A stretch of 36,621 nucleotides of DNA, taken from contig CP070643.1 of NCBI GenBank assembly GCA_020354125.1, forward strand, positions 3,744,311 through 3,780,931. Direction: 5' to 3'. The stretch comes from Betaproteobacteria bacterium. Its GTDB lineage: Bacteria; Pseudomonadota; Gammaproteobacteria; Burkholderiales; Eutrophovitaceae. Of the stretch, positions 8,233 through 16,684 are shown piece by piece; position 1 is the stretch's first letter; every line of letters starts with the position of its first letter. Made by a program: the position numbers and the translations under genes. The notes beneath the pieces are model-generated. The model did not search any database. It was not told where the DNA came from and was given only the letters and a program-made list of their open reading frames with translations.

Positions 8233-8511
8233 GTGAACCAATGCTTGGCACCTTCGTCCGTTAATAAGTTCACGGTCGGGCTTGCATCTGCAGAACGCTG
8301 GAAAGAACTAACAAGTCGGACGAAAATCGCTCCCGGAACTGCAGTTCGATTGCCTTTCGTCGATACTGAAGGTCGGTACTTTTGTTCGCATCGACTCGCT
8401 CACACAGCCGCTGCTGCACGGGCGGGTTACGAGGTGGGCGTCGCTACGCCCCTGATGGAGCACGGCGAGCGAGATCCGGTCATCCCTGGAGAAAAAGATC
8501 ACTTACACTAA
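8233..8511 (+). pseudogene. Truncated GT4 glycosyltransferase head
   Basis: The frame encodes PGTAVRLPFVDTEGRYFCSH then RLAHTAAAARAGYEVGVATP and MEHGER, closely matching the N-terminus of the intact GT4 at 11396 (RLLFVVTEDWYFCSHRLAH and onward). After MEHGER the match is lost near VIP and a stop follows, so about 320 residues including the whole donor-binding domain are missing. Even the long odd N-terminal lead of the intact gene is recognisable here, which helps to show common origin by duplication. Confidence 0.8.
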
Positions 8512-8895
8512 GACCAGGAGAAAGCTCAGAGAAATGCTCAGGGGCGGATTTAGCGACGGAGTCCAGGAACTTCTGCGGCGTAGATACGGCAAGTACTCGA
8601 ACGGCTTCAGAAGCTTTGCGAGCTATGCTTGCTTTTGAGATCGGACATGGGGCCCGATACAAATGAGGTTTGCAACGGTGAGGACGCACACGCGGGGTGT
8701 GATGCACAGAGAATTTGGCGTTTGTGTCATCGTGCGCAGTGACGATTGGCGTGCCGCTGGCTGGCGCTTGACACGTGAAGCCGATGCTGGCCGAAGGTGC
8801 TTTTCAATTAACCGGCCGTATGCGATGTTTGTCTGGTGGCAATGAACACGCATCGACTCGAGTCAGCGAAGCGATATTGACTCGACGTCTAAGAA
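8512..8895 (+). other. Gap with no recognisable gene
   Basis: About 380 bases between the truncated GT4 and the intact GT2. One frame reads RRKLREMLRGGFSDGVQELL and then RRRYGKYSNGF before a stop, which looks like a basic C-terminal helix and may be another gene tail remnant. A 60-codon frame at 8663-8845 has no recognisable family. I see no tRNA, insertion sequence end or clear promoter. Confidence 0.35.
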
Positions 8896-9843
8896 GTGCC
8901 TGAACCGAATATGCTTGATATCGTCATCGTCAACTGGAACTCTGGGCGTCAGTTGTCCGAGTGCCTCCAATCAGTATCTGATTTTGACAGCGAGATTGTC
9001 GGCAAGATCTTCGTAGTTGACAATGCGTCCTCTGACGGATCTCAAGAGTGTGCGCAAGCAACGCCAGGCGTTTGCCTGATTCAGGCACAGGAAAACCTCG
9101 GATTCGCCAAGGCGTGCAACTTGGCGGCTCGGCAAGGACACAGCGCCTACTGCCTGTTCCTCAACCCAGATGCCAGACTCTATGAGGGAAGTATCGGCGC
9201 GGTTCTGCAATTCATGGAGAGCCCAGAAGCTGCAGAAATAGGGATTTGTGGCATTCGTCTCGTCGATTCAGAAGGTAGAACGCACCGTCATTGCGCACGA
9301 TTTCCTTCCTGGAGAACGTACTTCGGAAAAGTATCAGGATTGAGCCGGCTTTTTCCGCAGCGGTTTCCGCCGCATTTCATGATTGAGTTTGATCATGAGA
9401 CCAGCAGGGAAGTGGATCAAGTGTCGGGCGCATGTTTTTTTGTTCGCCGTAAGGTGTCTGACGATATAGGCTGGTTCGATGAACGTTTTTTTGTTTACAT
9501 GGAAGAATTGGATTTTTGTTTTCGGGCCAAACGGGCTGGTTGGCGTACCTGGTATACGGTAGATGCCACTGCCTACCACAGAGGAGGAGGCACATCTGAG
9601 CAAGTAAAAGCGCAACGGCTGTTTTACTCGCTAAGAAGTCGAGTCTTGTACGGATTCAAACACTTTTCTCCAACCGCTGCTTGGTCGGTGTTTGTCGTGA
9701 CGATGGGATTCGAGCCGCTAGCGCGCGTGTTTCGGGGAGCGTTTCGTCTCTCGTTTGAGGAAATTCGAGACACCTGTAGGGCATATTTGATGCTGTGGCG
9801 CGGGATTCCTGGTATTTTCCGGGCGAAACGATTCAACCGATGA
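8896..9843 (+). CDS. GT2 glycosyltransferase, WbbL rhamnosyltransferase-like
   Basis: A 315-residue GT2 enzyme of the WbbL/rhamnosyltransferase type. Visible motifs are LDIVIVNWNSGRQLSECL at the start, the nucleotide-binding VVDNASSDGS, the acceptor-side NLGFAKACN, the metal motif LFLNPDARL, SGACFFVRRKV, and the catalytic WFDERFFVYMEELDFCFRAK (ED base). The C-terminus has one or two hydrophobic segments. GTG at 8896 is used; ATG at 8911 is an alternative. The enzyme is complete, and a decayed second copy of its 3' half lies at 6785. Family known to transfer dTDP-rhamnose or related sugars; the actual donor is not evident. Confidence 0.9.
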   Translation: MPEPNMLDIVIVNWNSGRQLSECLQSVSDFDSEIVGKIFVVDNASSDGSQECAQATPGVCLIQAQENLGFAKACNLAARQGHSAYCLFLNPDARLYEGSIGAVLQFMESPEAAEIGICGIRLVDSEGRTHRHCARFPSWRTYFGKVSGLSRLFPQRFPPHFMIEFDHETSREVDQVSGACFFVRRKVSDDIGWFDERFFVYMEELDFCFRAKRAGWRTWYTVDATAYHRGGGTSEQVKAQRLFYSLRSRVLYGFKHFSPTAAWSVFVVTMGFEPLARVFRGAFRLSFEEIRDTCRAYLMLWRGIPGIFRAKRFNR

Positions 9844-9930
9844 TTGACATCACCCTCATCATCCTTTGCTCTTCGAGGGGCAATGCACTCATTGCCACGT
9901 GCTTTCGAAATGTAGGCGATTGTTGAATAG
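9840..9930 (+). pseudogene. Remnant head of a GT2 gene
   Basis: An ATG overlapping the stop of the preceding gene (ATGA) opens a frame beginning MIDITLIILCSSRGNALIAT, which is very like the first strand and helix of GT2 proteins (usually TLIICTRNR-x-x-ALxxTL). It hits a stop after 28 codons and nothing GT-like follows before the next gene. It is best read as a deleted GT2 gene formerly coupled to the upstream one. Confidence 0.45.
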
Positions 9931-10032
9931 CCATTCGGATCGAGATAGTGTGCTCGTTCCGGGGCAGGCGACGGCACTCCTGCGGGGAAGTGGGGCGCTA
10001 GCTCTGGCTTTCATTTGCTTGATAACTCAGCA

Positions 10033-11100
10033 ATGCGGGTCCTGCTGCTAACGAAATATGGGCGCTTGGGAGCAAGCAGCCGATTGCGCACCTACCAGTA
10101 CGTGCCCCATCTTGAAGAACGAGGAATCCAAGTCCTTGCAGCGCCTTTGTTGCGTGACGAATATGTCGACAGGCTTTACAGGGGCTCCGTATCAATAATT
10201 CAGGTACTGCGCTATTACTTGAGTCGGTTGTCACTCCTGCGTCGAGCGAACAAATTCGACGTATTGTGGGTGGAAAAGGAGCTGTTCCCTTGGCTGCCGT
10301 TTCCCATTGAACGGGCCCTGTATCCCCGCCGTATTCCTATCGTAGTGGACTATGACGACGCTATTTTTCATCGATATGACCACCATAGATCATTCTGGAT
10401 TCGAGCGTTGCTAGGAAAGAAAATCGATTCTGTCATGCGTCGCGCTAACTTGGTAGTCGCAGGCAATCAATATCTCAAAGATCGAGCACAACGGGCTCGT
10501 GCTATGCGTGTGGAGACCCTACCTACAGTGGTAAGTGTCGCCAAGTATGTGCCAGTCGCCGTGCGCCCTAAAGGTCACGTGACAATCGGCTGGATCGGGT
10601 CCCCGCTGACTTGTAAGTATCTGCTGCTCATATCCAGGGCAATCAACGAAATCGTCGCGACACGAAATGTCCGAGTAGTCGCGGTAGGTGCGGATGCTGA
10701 ATACTTGAGGGAATTACCTATTGAAACGAGGCGTTGGTCTGAGCAGACCGAGGTATCCGAAATCCAGGATTTCGATATCGGCATCATGCCGTTACCTGAT
10801 GAACCGTTTGAGCGCGGGAAGTGTGGCTACAAGCTTATCCAGTATATGGCTTGTGGTAAGCCAGTAGTCGCTTCGCCCGTGGGGGAGAACACTGTTATTG
10901 TCCGGGACGGCGTGGACGGATTCTTGCCACGAAGCGTGGCTGCGTGGACAGCTGACCTCATCAAACTTTGTGACGAGCCCCTGCTTCGGGAGCGTTTCGG
11001 GGCTGCTGGCCGCGCCAGGGTCGAAGAAGAATACTCCCTTGAAGTAATGACACCCCGATTAGAAAGTCTACTTCGATCGGTGGCGAGCACGTCCGACTAA
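10033..11100 (+). CDS. GT4-like glycosyltransferase
   Basis: A 355-residue GT-B enzyme. The start is taken at ATG 10033 (MRVLLLTKYGRLGASSRLRT), a typical first strand and loop; a TTG at 10015 would add six residues. The N-terminal domain has VLWVEKELFPWLP and the VVDYDDAIFHRYD motif seen in polysaccharide GT4s; the C-terminal Rossmann domain has IGWIGSP, then IMPLPDEPFERGKCGYKLIQ and YMACGKPVVASPVGEN, which bind the donor nucleotide (E-x7-E-like region). Length is normal. Likely adds one sugar in the repeat unit; specificity unknown. Confidence 0.85.
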   Translation: MRVLLLTKYGRLGASSRLRTYQYVPHLEERGIQVLAAPLLRDEYVDRLYRGSVSIIQVLRYYLSRLSLLRRANKFDVLWVEKELFPWLPFPIERALYPRRIPIVVDYDDAIFHRYDHHRSFWIRALLGKKIDSVMRRANLVVAGNQYLKDRAQRARAMRVETLPTVVSVAKYVPVAVRPKGHVTIGWIGSPLTCKYLLLISRAINEIVATRNVRVVAVGADAEYLRELPIETRRWSEQTEVSEIQDFDIGIMPLPDEPFERGKCGYKLIQYMACGKPVVASPVGENTVIVRDGVDGFLPRSVAAWTADLIKLCDEPLLRERFGAAGRARVEEEYSLEVMTPRLESLLRSVASTSD

Positions 11101-11163
11101 AACTTTCGGGGTAGCGGCTGGGTATTACTCCGGTTAACCTTCTCCCTGAAATGAGGACAGGCG

Positions 11164-11403
11164 TTGTTAGAGAAATCCGGCTTCTACGCCAACCGCATCC
11201 GGTGTCGAGAAATGCTAGAGCTGTTGAGCTGTGAGGGTTTCGATGTCGCGATCATTGAAGAAAATCGCTGGGATATTCAACCTATAGCCCGACCGAAACT
11301 GGCGCCAGCTTTTCGTGAAATGACTGATGATGACTTGCTCGTCTCGGTTTTCAGTGCTGTTCTGAAACCGTCCGGTTCAGGAGCGGGGTGGGCAAGTGCC
11401 TGA
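11164..11403 (+). pseudogene. Orphan 3' end of a methyltransferase gene
   Basis: The frame encodes GFYANRIRCREMLELLSCEG, then VAIIEENRWDIQP, KLAPAFREMTDDDLLVSVFS and AVLKP. This resembles the C-terminal part of class I methyltransferases from polysaccharide clusters (the NRIRYSEML and FR-x-L-x-DDDLxVS-x-F-x-VVL pattern), but motif I and the rest of the SAM site are absent and there is no room for them before the preceding gene ends at 11100. The frame runs a few bases into the next gene. A shorter copy of the same tail lies at 8159. Confidence 0.65.
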
Positions 11404-12622
11404 CGCTTTCGTTAACAAAAGCGGGTCGCGGTCGGACTCGCATTCCCGGAATACTGGTAAGAACCATACGAATCGGACGCAAATCGTTCCGGGAACACCA
11501 GCGCGATTGCTTTTCGTTGTCACCGAAGACTGGTACTTCTGCTCCCACCGTCTCGCTCACGCAGCGGCTGCTTCTCGGGCAGGCTACCAGGTGGCTGTGG
11601 CCACGCGCGTGGTGGAGCATGGCGAGCGAATCAAGAGCACGGGTGTCGGAGTCATCCCCTTCGAGATGACACGCCGGGGGTTCAATCCGGTTGCAGAGGC
11701 TTTGACGATTCTACGCCTTGCACGTCTCTACAAAGAGTACCAGCCTGACATTGTCCATCATGTCGCATTGAAACCCGTGGTCTATGGATCGATTGCTGCG
11801 CGTGTCGCGCGCATTCCAGTAACGATCAACGCGGTCTCCGGCCTCGGTTACGCTTTTACGTCGTCGACGGGCTCCGCGAGGGTGCTGAGATTCCTGATCA
11901 GTAGTGCCATGCCCCGTCTCGTGAATCGAAAAGGCAGCCGAGTCATTACTCAGAACCCGGATGATTACCAGGCACTGGTAAATATCGGCGTGGATCCGAA
12001 CCGCGTTTCACTGATCCTTGGTGCCGGCGTCGATCCGAATGAATTTCCGTTTCAGGAGGAATCGACCGGACCTGTCACCGTCACGTTGGCGAGCCGGATG
12101 ATCTGGGCAAAAGGCATACAAGCGTTCGTAGACGCTGCTAAGGACATCAAGAGGCGCAATTCGTCAGTCCGATTCGTGTTGGTTGGCAGGCCGGATCTTG
12201 GCAATCCTGCGTCGGTTTCTCAAGGCCAGCTCAGGGCGTGGGCGAGCGAGGGCCTCATTGAGTGGATGGGCCATCGTTCGGATATGGCAGAGATCTTGAG
12301 CGCCAGTCACATCGTCTGCCTGCCTTCGACTTACGGGGAAGGCATTCCGAAAGTACTGATCGAAGCCGCGGCGACCGGGCGGCCCATCGTCGCCTCGGAT
12401 ATCCCGGGCTGCCGCGAGGTCGTTAGAAATGGTGAAAGCGGGTACCTTGTGCCACCATCGGATCACGCTTCGCTAGTGAAGGCATTGGAGGAGCTGGTTG
12501 CGGACGCGTCGAAGCGACGGATGATGGGCCAGCGAGGGCGTCAGTTGTTTGAAGAGAATTTCAGTCTGGAACGCGTGATCGGAGAAACTCTCGGAATTTA
12601 CCGGGAGGCGATGAACGAGTGA
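11396..12622 (+). CDS. GT4 glycosyltransferase
   Basis: A 408-residue GT-B enzyme. The conserved domain begins at about residue 37 (ARLLFVVTEDWYFCSH); the first 36 residues come from GTG 11396 and are unusual, and no better in-frame start is seen. Motifs: HHVALKPVVYGSIAA, INAVSGLGYAF, then in the donor domain LASRMIWAKGIQAFVDAA and LPSTYGEGIPKVLIEAAATG, the E-x7-E region that binds the nucleotide sugar. Its place before the epimerase and the WbpL-like gene is that of the enzyme that adds the second sugar onto the undecaprenyl-linked QuiNAc/FucNAc primer in Pseudomonas-type loci. The stop overlaps the GTG start of the epimerase gene. Confidence 0.9.
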   Translation: MPDAFVNKSGSRSDSHSRNTGKNHTNRTQIVPGTPARLLFVVTEDWYFCSHRLAHAAAASRAGYQVAVATRVVEHGERIKSTGVGVIPFEMTRRGFNPVAEALTILRLARLYKEYQPDIVHHVALKPVVYGSIAARVARIPVTINAVSGLGYAFTSSTGSARVLRFLISSAMPRLVNRKGSRVITQNPDDYQALVNIGVDPNRVSLILGAGVDPNEFPFQEESTGPVTVTLASRMIWAKGIQAFVDAAKDIKRRNSSVRFVLVGRPDLGNPASVSQGQLRAWASEGLIEWMGHRSDMAEILSASHIVCLPSTYGEGIPKVLIEAAATGRPIVASDIPGCREVVRNGESGYLVPPSDHASLVKALEELVADASKRRMMGQRGRQLFEENFSLERVIGETLGIYREAMNE

Positions 12623-13593
12623 AGGTGCTCGTGACCGGCGCGACCGGCTTCGTCGGAACGCATGCGCTGGAAAGGATTGCTGCCGAGGGCCACGAAATTC
12701 TGGCCTCCTACCATCGTCGCCCCGCCGTGGAAAAAGCCGGAGTTCGTTGGGTCGCGATGAGCGACGCTGGTTCGGCTGGCCAACTGCACGAGCTTCTGAC
12801 TGGTGTCGATGCCGTACTGCACCTGGCCGGGCTGGCGCATTTGCCGCGTGGTCATCGGGACCGAACGGCGGCCGAGTTTATGCGAGTCAATGTCGATGCG
12901 ACGCTCCGGATCGCGCAGTCCGCTGCCGACGCCGGTGTCCGACGGTTCGTGTTCATGAGTTCTGTCAAAGCGTGTGGAGAAGTTTCGGTTGACCGGCCAA
13001 TGCGCGAGACTGATCGGAAAACCCCTGAGGATGCCTATGGCGTTTCCAAGTCGGTAGCGGAGGATCGCCTTGCCCAACTTGCCGCCGGAACCGGCATCGA
13101 GCACGTCGTAATACGGCCGCCGCTGGTCTACGGTCCAGGTGTTGGCGCAAATTTCCTCAGTCTGCTTCGCTGGATCGATCGTGGGTTGCCATTACCGCTG
13201 GCCAGTATCAGGAACCGCCGCAGTCTCATTTACGTTGGCAATCTCGTTGATGCTATATGTGCTTGCCTGTTTCAACCTCGGGCGGCCGGGCGCACCTACT
13301 TTGTCAGCGATGACGAGGATGTGTCTACTCCGGAGTTGATTCGGCAAATTGCTGCCGCGCTCGGAAGGCCCGCGCGGCTACTACCGGGCCTGCCCTGGAC
13401 GCTGCGCGCGATGGGAACCGCGCTGGGGCGTCGTGAGGCCGTTGAGCGGCTGGTGAGTTCTCTGGCGATCGACATCTCAAGAATACGCGACGAACTCAAC
13501 TGGCGGCCACCCTGTTCCTTGCAAGCGGGGTTGGCGGCGACAGCGACTTGGTACAGAAGCGCAAATCGATCTGGCGAGTCGGGCAACGTATAA
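12619..13593 (+). CDS. NAD-dependent epimerase/4-ketoreductase (WbpV/WbpK-like)
   Basis: A 324-residue extended SDR. GATGFVGTHAL at the N-terminus is the NAD(P)-binding glycine motif; the catalytic triad is visible as FMSSVKACGE (Ser) and DAYGVSK (Tyr-x3-Lys); then VIRPPLVYGPG. In loci with the same order (SDR, WbpL, WbpM) this enzyme reduces the UDP-4-keto-6-deoxy-HexNAc made by WbpM to UDP-QuiNAc or UDP-FucNAc. The start GTG overlaps the stop of the GT4 gene, indicating translational coupling. Epimerase versus reductase cannot be decided from the sequence alone. Confidence 0.88.
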   Translation: MKVLVTGATGFVGTHALERIAAEGHEILASYHRRPAVEKAGVRWVAMSDAGSAGQLHELLTGVDAVLHLAGLAHLPRGHRDRTAAEFMRVNVDATLRIAQSAADAGVRRFVFMSSVKACGEVSVDRPMRETDRKTPEDAYGVSKSVAEDRLAQLAAGTGIEHVVIRPPLVYGPGVGANFLSLLRWIDRGLPLPLASIRNRRSLIYVGNLVDAICACLFQPRAAGRTYFVSDDEDVSTPELIRQIAAALGRPARLLPGLPWTLRAMGTALGRREAVERLVSSLAIDISRIRDELNWRPPCSLQAGLAATATWYRSANRSGESGNV

Positions 13594-13633
13594 TTCTCGT
13601 CTATGGCGCGCCTGTGCTCGCCGCCATTTTCAG

Positions 13634-14635
13634 ATGAGCGAAAACGTAACGACGCTGCTAGGTTCTGCGACGATAGCCTTTGCGACTTCCTTCGCGACCA
13701 TGGTGCTGTTGTTACGAACCGGGCTTGCTGGCCGACTCGCGATCGACGTGCCAAACGATCGCTCATTACACGCGAGTCCGGTGCCGCGCGTCGGCGGCAT
13801 TGCAGTGGTCGCCGGCATTCTGGTGGCCCTGCTGTTACTGGACCTTACACTCTACGCTGTACCCGTAGCGATCGTCGCCATGCTTGCAGTGGTGTCTTTC
13901 GTCGATGATCGCCACAGTTTGCCAATCGCCGGTCGTCTGGTCGTACACGTGATTGCGGCTCTATCGTGGTTGCTTTACGGAACGGACTACGTTCTCAACT
14001 GGACCCTGGTCCCTGTCGTTCTGGTGATCGCATGGACCATCAACCTTTATAACTTTATGGATGGCACCGATGGGCTCGCCGGCGGTATGGCCGTGTCCGG
14101 ATTTGGGATCTTCGCCTTTGCCGCCTGGCAGGCGGGCGATCCGAACCTTGCGCTAATGGCGGTTGCTGCAAGCGCCGCGTCCGCTGCCTTCCTGATTTTC
14201 AATTTTCCGCCGGCACGCTGTTTCATGGGGGATGCCGGCTCCGTGCCTCTTGGGTTTCTTGCGGCGGCGATTGGCAGCAAAGGTTGGATCGATGGGGCGT
14301 GGCCGGTATGGTTTCCGTTTATGGTTTTCTCTCCCTTTATCGTCGATGCGACGATAACCTTGTTCCGGCGAGTGTTCTCCGGTGCCCGCTTCTGGAAGCC
14401 GCACCGTGATCACTACTACCAGAGAGTCGTGCAAATGGGATGGACCCACCGTCGTCTGGCATTGGCCGAATATATGTTGATGCTTTGCGTGGGCGTCTCG
14501 GCGTTGGTGACCCTCAATCTTGGCCCGGGGCTGCAAATTTTGAGCGTCATTGTGTGGCTGATGATTTATATTAGGTTGATGGTTCAGATCGATCGGCGCT
14601 GGAGGCTTAGGACAGTTGCAGATGGCCCCCGATAA
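13634..14635 (+). CDS. WecA/WbpL-type undecaprenyl-phosphate sugar-1-phosphate transferase
   Basis: A 333-residue integral membrane enzyme of the MraY/WecA family with about ten or eleven transmembrane segments. Conserved cytosolic motifs are present: NDRSLHASPVPRVGGIA, SFVDDRHSLP (the DDx catalytic loop), LYNFMDGTDGLAGG, FMGDAGSVPLGF, and the HRDHYYQR segment characteristic of the WbpL/WecA branch. It transfers a HexNAc-1-phosphate, probably QuiNAc or FucNAc, to undecaprenyl phosphate and so initiates repeat-unit synthesis at the inner membrane. It follows the SDR gene by 40 bases and precedes the WbpM-like gene. Confidence 0.92.
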   Translation: MSENVTTLLGSATIAFATSFATMVLLLRTGLAGRLAIDVPNDRSLHASPVPRVGGIAVVAGILVALLLLDLTLYAVPVAIVAMLAVVSFVDDRHSLPIAGRLVVHVIAALSWLLYGTDYVLNWTLVPVVLVIAWTINLYNFMDGTDGLAGGMAVSGFGIFAFAAWQAGDPNLALMAVAASAASAAFLIFNFPPARCFMGDAGSVPLGFLAAAIGSKGWIDGAWPVWFPFMVFSPFIVDATITLFRRVFSGARFWKPHRDHYYQRVVQMGWTHRRLALAEYMLMLCVGVSALVTLNLGPGLQILSVIVWLMIYIRLMVQIDRRWRLRTVADGPR

Positions 14636-14670
14636 TCGTCGCCAGCAAGTCGGCCTCCAAGTGCCGCGTG

Positions 14671-14699
14671 GATCGCGGAGCGAAGCGGCGCCCGCGATC
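14671..14699 (+). other. Hairpin between WbpL-like and WbpM-like genes
   Basis: GATCGCGG and CCGCGATC form a perfect 8-bp stem with a 13-base loop in the gap between the two genes. No T-run follows. It may tune read-through or mRNA stability. Its presence argues against a translation start at GTG 14668 for the following gene. Confidence 0.4.
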
Positions 14700-14730
14700 G
14701 GGAGTTGTCTGCGGTAAGCGAATCCAACAC

Positions 14731-16566
14731 ATGATCCCAAGAATCGGGAAGCCAAGTACAAGATCCATACTCGCTTTCATTCACGATCTGGTGGCGGCGT
14801 TCGTCGCCTGGGGCGTGGCATTCCTGCTTAGATTCAATTTCGAGATGCCCGCGGATTTCCAAAGCACGTTCTATATGACGGTGGGTTGGGTCGTGCTGAT
14901 TGATGGTGCAACTTTCTTGTCGTTCAGGTTGTATCGTGGACTGTGGCGCTACGCCAGTCTTCATGATCTCAGGAACCTGTTGGCGGCTGTAGGCTTCGTG
15001 GCGCTGGCGATCCCGACCGCAATGGTGCTGATCTACCCCGGTATTATTGTTCCGCGATCGGTTTACGTTCTGCACCCGCTATTGCTGGCGGCGATTATGG
15101 GGGGGAGTCGCCTCGCTTACCGGGGGTGGAAAGATCGCAATATCGGGAGGATCGGCGCGTTCGATGGAAAACCGGTATTGATTTTGGGCGCGGGCGATGC
15201 GGCGATAATGCTGCTCAGGGAGCTTGCCCGCAGTACCGAATGGCGTGTCGTCGGATTGCTGGATGACGATCCCGCAAAGGCAGGCCGCCAGATACTCGGC
15301 GCTGTGGTGCTCGGCAGGACCGACGCACTGGAAGAGATGGCGCATCGCTTCGGCGTTAGTAATGCCATCATCGCCATGCCTTCGACCTCCCATCAGGTTC
15401 GAAAGCGGTTGGTCGAACTGTGCCAGGCCGCTGATGTCAGGCCATTGACGGTGCCGTCATTCGAGGATCTCATGGGCGGCAAAGTGGCTGTGTCGCAGAT
15501 TCGCCAAGTCGAACTTGACGATCTGTTGGGCCGCGACCCGGTCAAACTGGATAATGCTGGCTTGCATCGTTTTTTTGATGATCGTACGGTCCTCGTCACC
15601 GGTGCCGGCGGATCGATAGGCTCGGAACTGTGCAGGCAAATTGCGAAGTTTGCGCCGAGCCGCCTGGTGTTGTTCGAGCAGTCCGAGTTCAATCTGTACC
15701 AGATGGAACAGGAATTCCACGAGGTTTACCCCGGTGTTCCAGTTACCTTCATCATGGGTGATGTGAAGAACCAGGAACGTGTCGATGCGGTGTTCAAGCG
15801 CTTTCGACCTGAATTGGTATTTCACGCTGCTGCATACAAGCACGTGCCGTTGATGGAATCTGGCAATGCCTGGGAGACTGTGCGCAACAATGTACTCGGT
15901 ACGCGAGTAGTGGCATCAGCGGCAGTGCGCTACGGAGCGGACAAGTTTGTCATGGTATCGACCGACAAGGCGGTGAACCCGACTAACGTAATGGGCGCAA
16001 GCAAGCGGTTGGCGGAAATCGTTTGCCAACGCATGCAGGGCAGTGGATCAACCCGCTTCGTGGTGGTGCGGTTCGGTAACGTGCTTGGCAGCACTGGCAG
16101 TGTGATTCCGAAATTCCGAAAACAAATCGAAGCGGGTGGCCCGATCACCGTTACCCATCCCGACGTGACGCGATATTTCATGTCCATTCCGGAGGCGGCG
16201 CAACTGGTTCTGCAGGCGGGACTGATGGGGCAGGGCGGGGAGATATTTGTACTCGACATGGGCGAGCCCGTTCGCATCATCGATCTTGCCCGGGACATGG
16301 TTCGGCTGTCGGGATTAACGGAGGAGGACATTGATATTGAGTTTGTCGGTCTGCGTGCCGGCGAGAAGCTCTTTGAGGAGTTGTTGTGCGACGGAGAAAC
16401 GACCATGGCGACACCACATCCAAAGTTGCGAATCGCCAAGTCAAGGCCGGTTTCTTCAGAATGCGATGGTCAATTGGATGCTTGGTTGGACAGTCCCGAT
16501 GACAAGTCTGACGAAGCAGTTCGCGAGATCTTGCGTGCCCGGGTGCCCGAGTACAGTGTCGGTTGA
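14731..16566 (+). CDS. WbpM/CapD-type UDP-HexNAc 4,6-dehydratase
   Basis: A 611-residue protein from ATG 14731 (an upstream GTG at 14668 is less likely). Four N-terminal transmembrane segments are followed by a first Rossmann domain (VLILGAGDAA, residue about 149) and a catalytic SDR domain (VLVTGAGGSIGSELC, residue about 287; VSTDKAVNPTNVMGASK). The usual Tyr of YxxxK is Met (MGASK), the known state in the long WbpM/FlaA1 dehydratases, so the enzyme is not defective. It converts UDP-GlcNAc to UDP-4-keto-6-deoxy sugar feeding the SDR at 12619. The C-terminal FVGLRAGEKLFEEL motif is intact. Nearly every O-antigen locus of this type ends with this gene. Confidence 0.93.
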   Translation: MIPRIGKPSTRSILAFIHDLVAAFVAWGVAFLLRFNFEMPADFQSTFYMTVGWVVLIDGATFLSFRLYRGLWRYASLHDLRNLLAAVGFVALAIPTAMVLIYPGIIVPRSVYVLHPLLLAAIMGGSRLAYRGWKDRNIGRIGAFDGKPVLILGAGDAAIMLLRELARSTEWRVVGLLDDDPAKAGRQILGAVVLGRTDALEEMAHRFGVSNAIIAMPSTSHQVRKRLVELCQAADVRPLTVPSFEDLMGGKVAVSQIRQVELDDLLGRDPVKLDNAGLHRFFDDRTVLVTGAGGSIGSELCRQIAKFAPSRLVLFEQSEFNLYQMEQEFHEVYPGVPVTFIMGDVKNQERVDAVFKRFRPELVFHAAAYKHVPLMESGNAWETVRNNVLGTRVVASAAVRYGADKFVMVSTDKAVNPTNVMGASKRLAEIVCQRMQGSGSTRFVVVRFGNVLGSTGSVIPKFRKQIEAGGPITVTHPDVTRYFMSIPEAAQLVLQAGLMGQGGEIFVLDMGEPVRIIDLARDMVRLSGLTEEDIDIEFVGLRAGEKLFEELLCDGETTMATPHPKLRIAKSRPVSSECDGQLDAWLDSPDDKSDEAVREILRARVPEYSVG

Positions 16567-16684
16567 CCAGCTAACGCCTATCGGCTGTTGGCCTTGCCGG
16601 TTGGTGGCGACGGAGAGCCATTGATCTTCCCTCCCGACTGTCACGGCAACGGCTGTTGTCATCGCATCGTCCGCGGTTGAGAAT

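Noticed and set aside
14153..14761. 202-codon minus-strand open frame over the WbpL-like/WbpM-like junction
   Set aside because: Overlaps two firmly identified genes; no domain.
15592..16050. Missing catalytic Tyr in the WbpM-like SDR domain
   Set aside because: Met in place of Tyr (MGASK) is normal in the long WbpM/FlaA1-type dehydratases, so it is not a defect.
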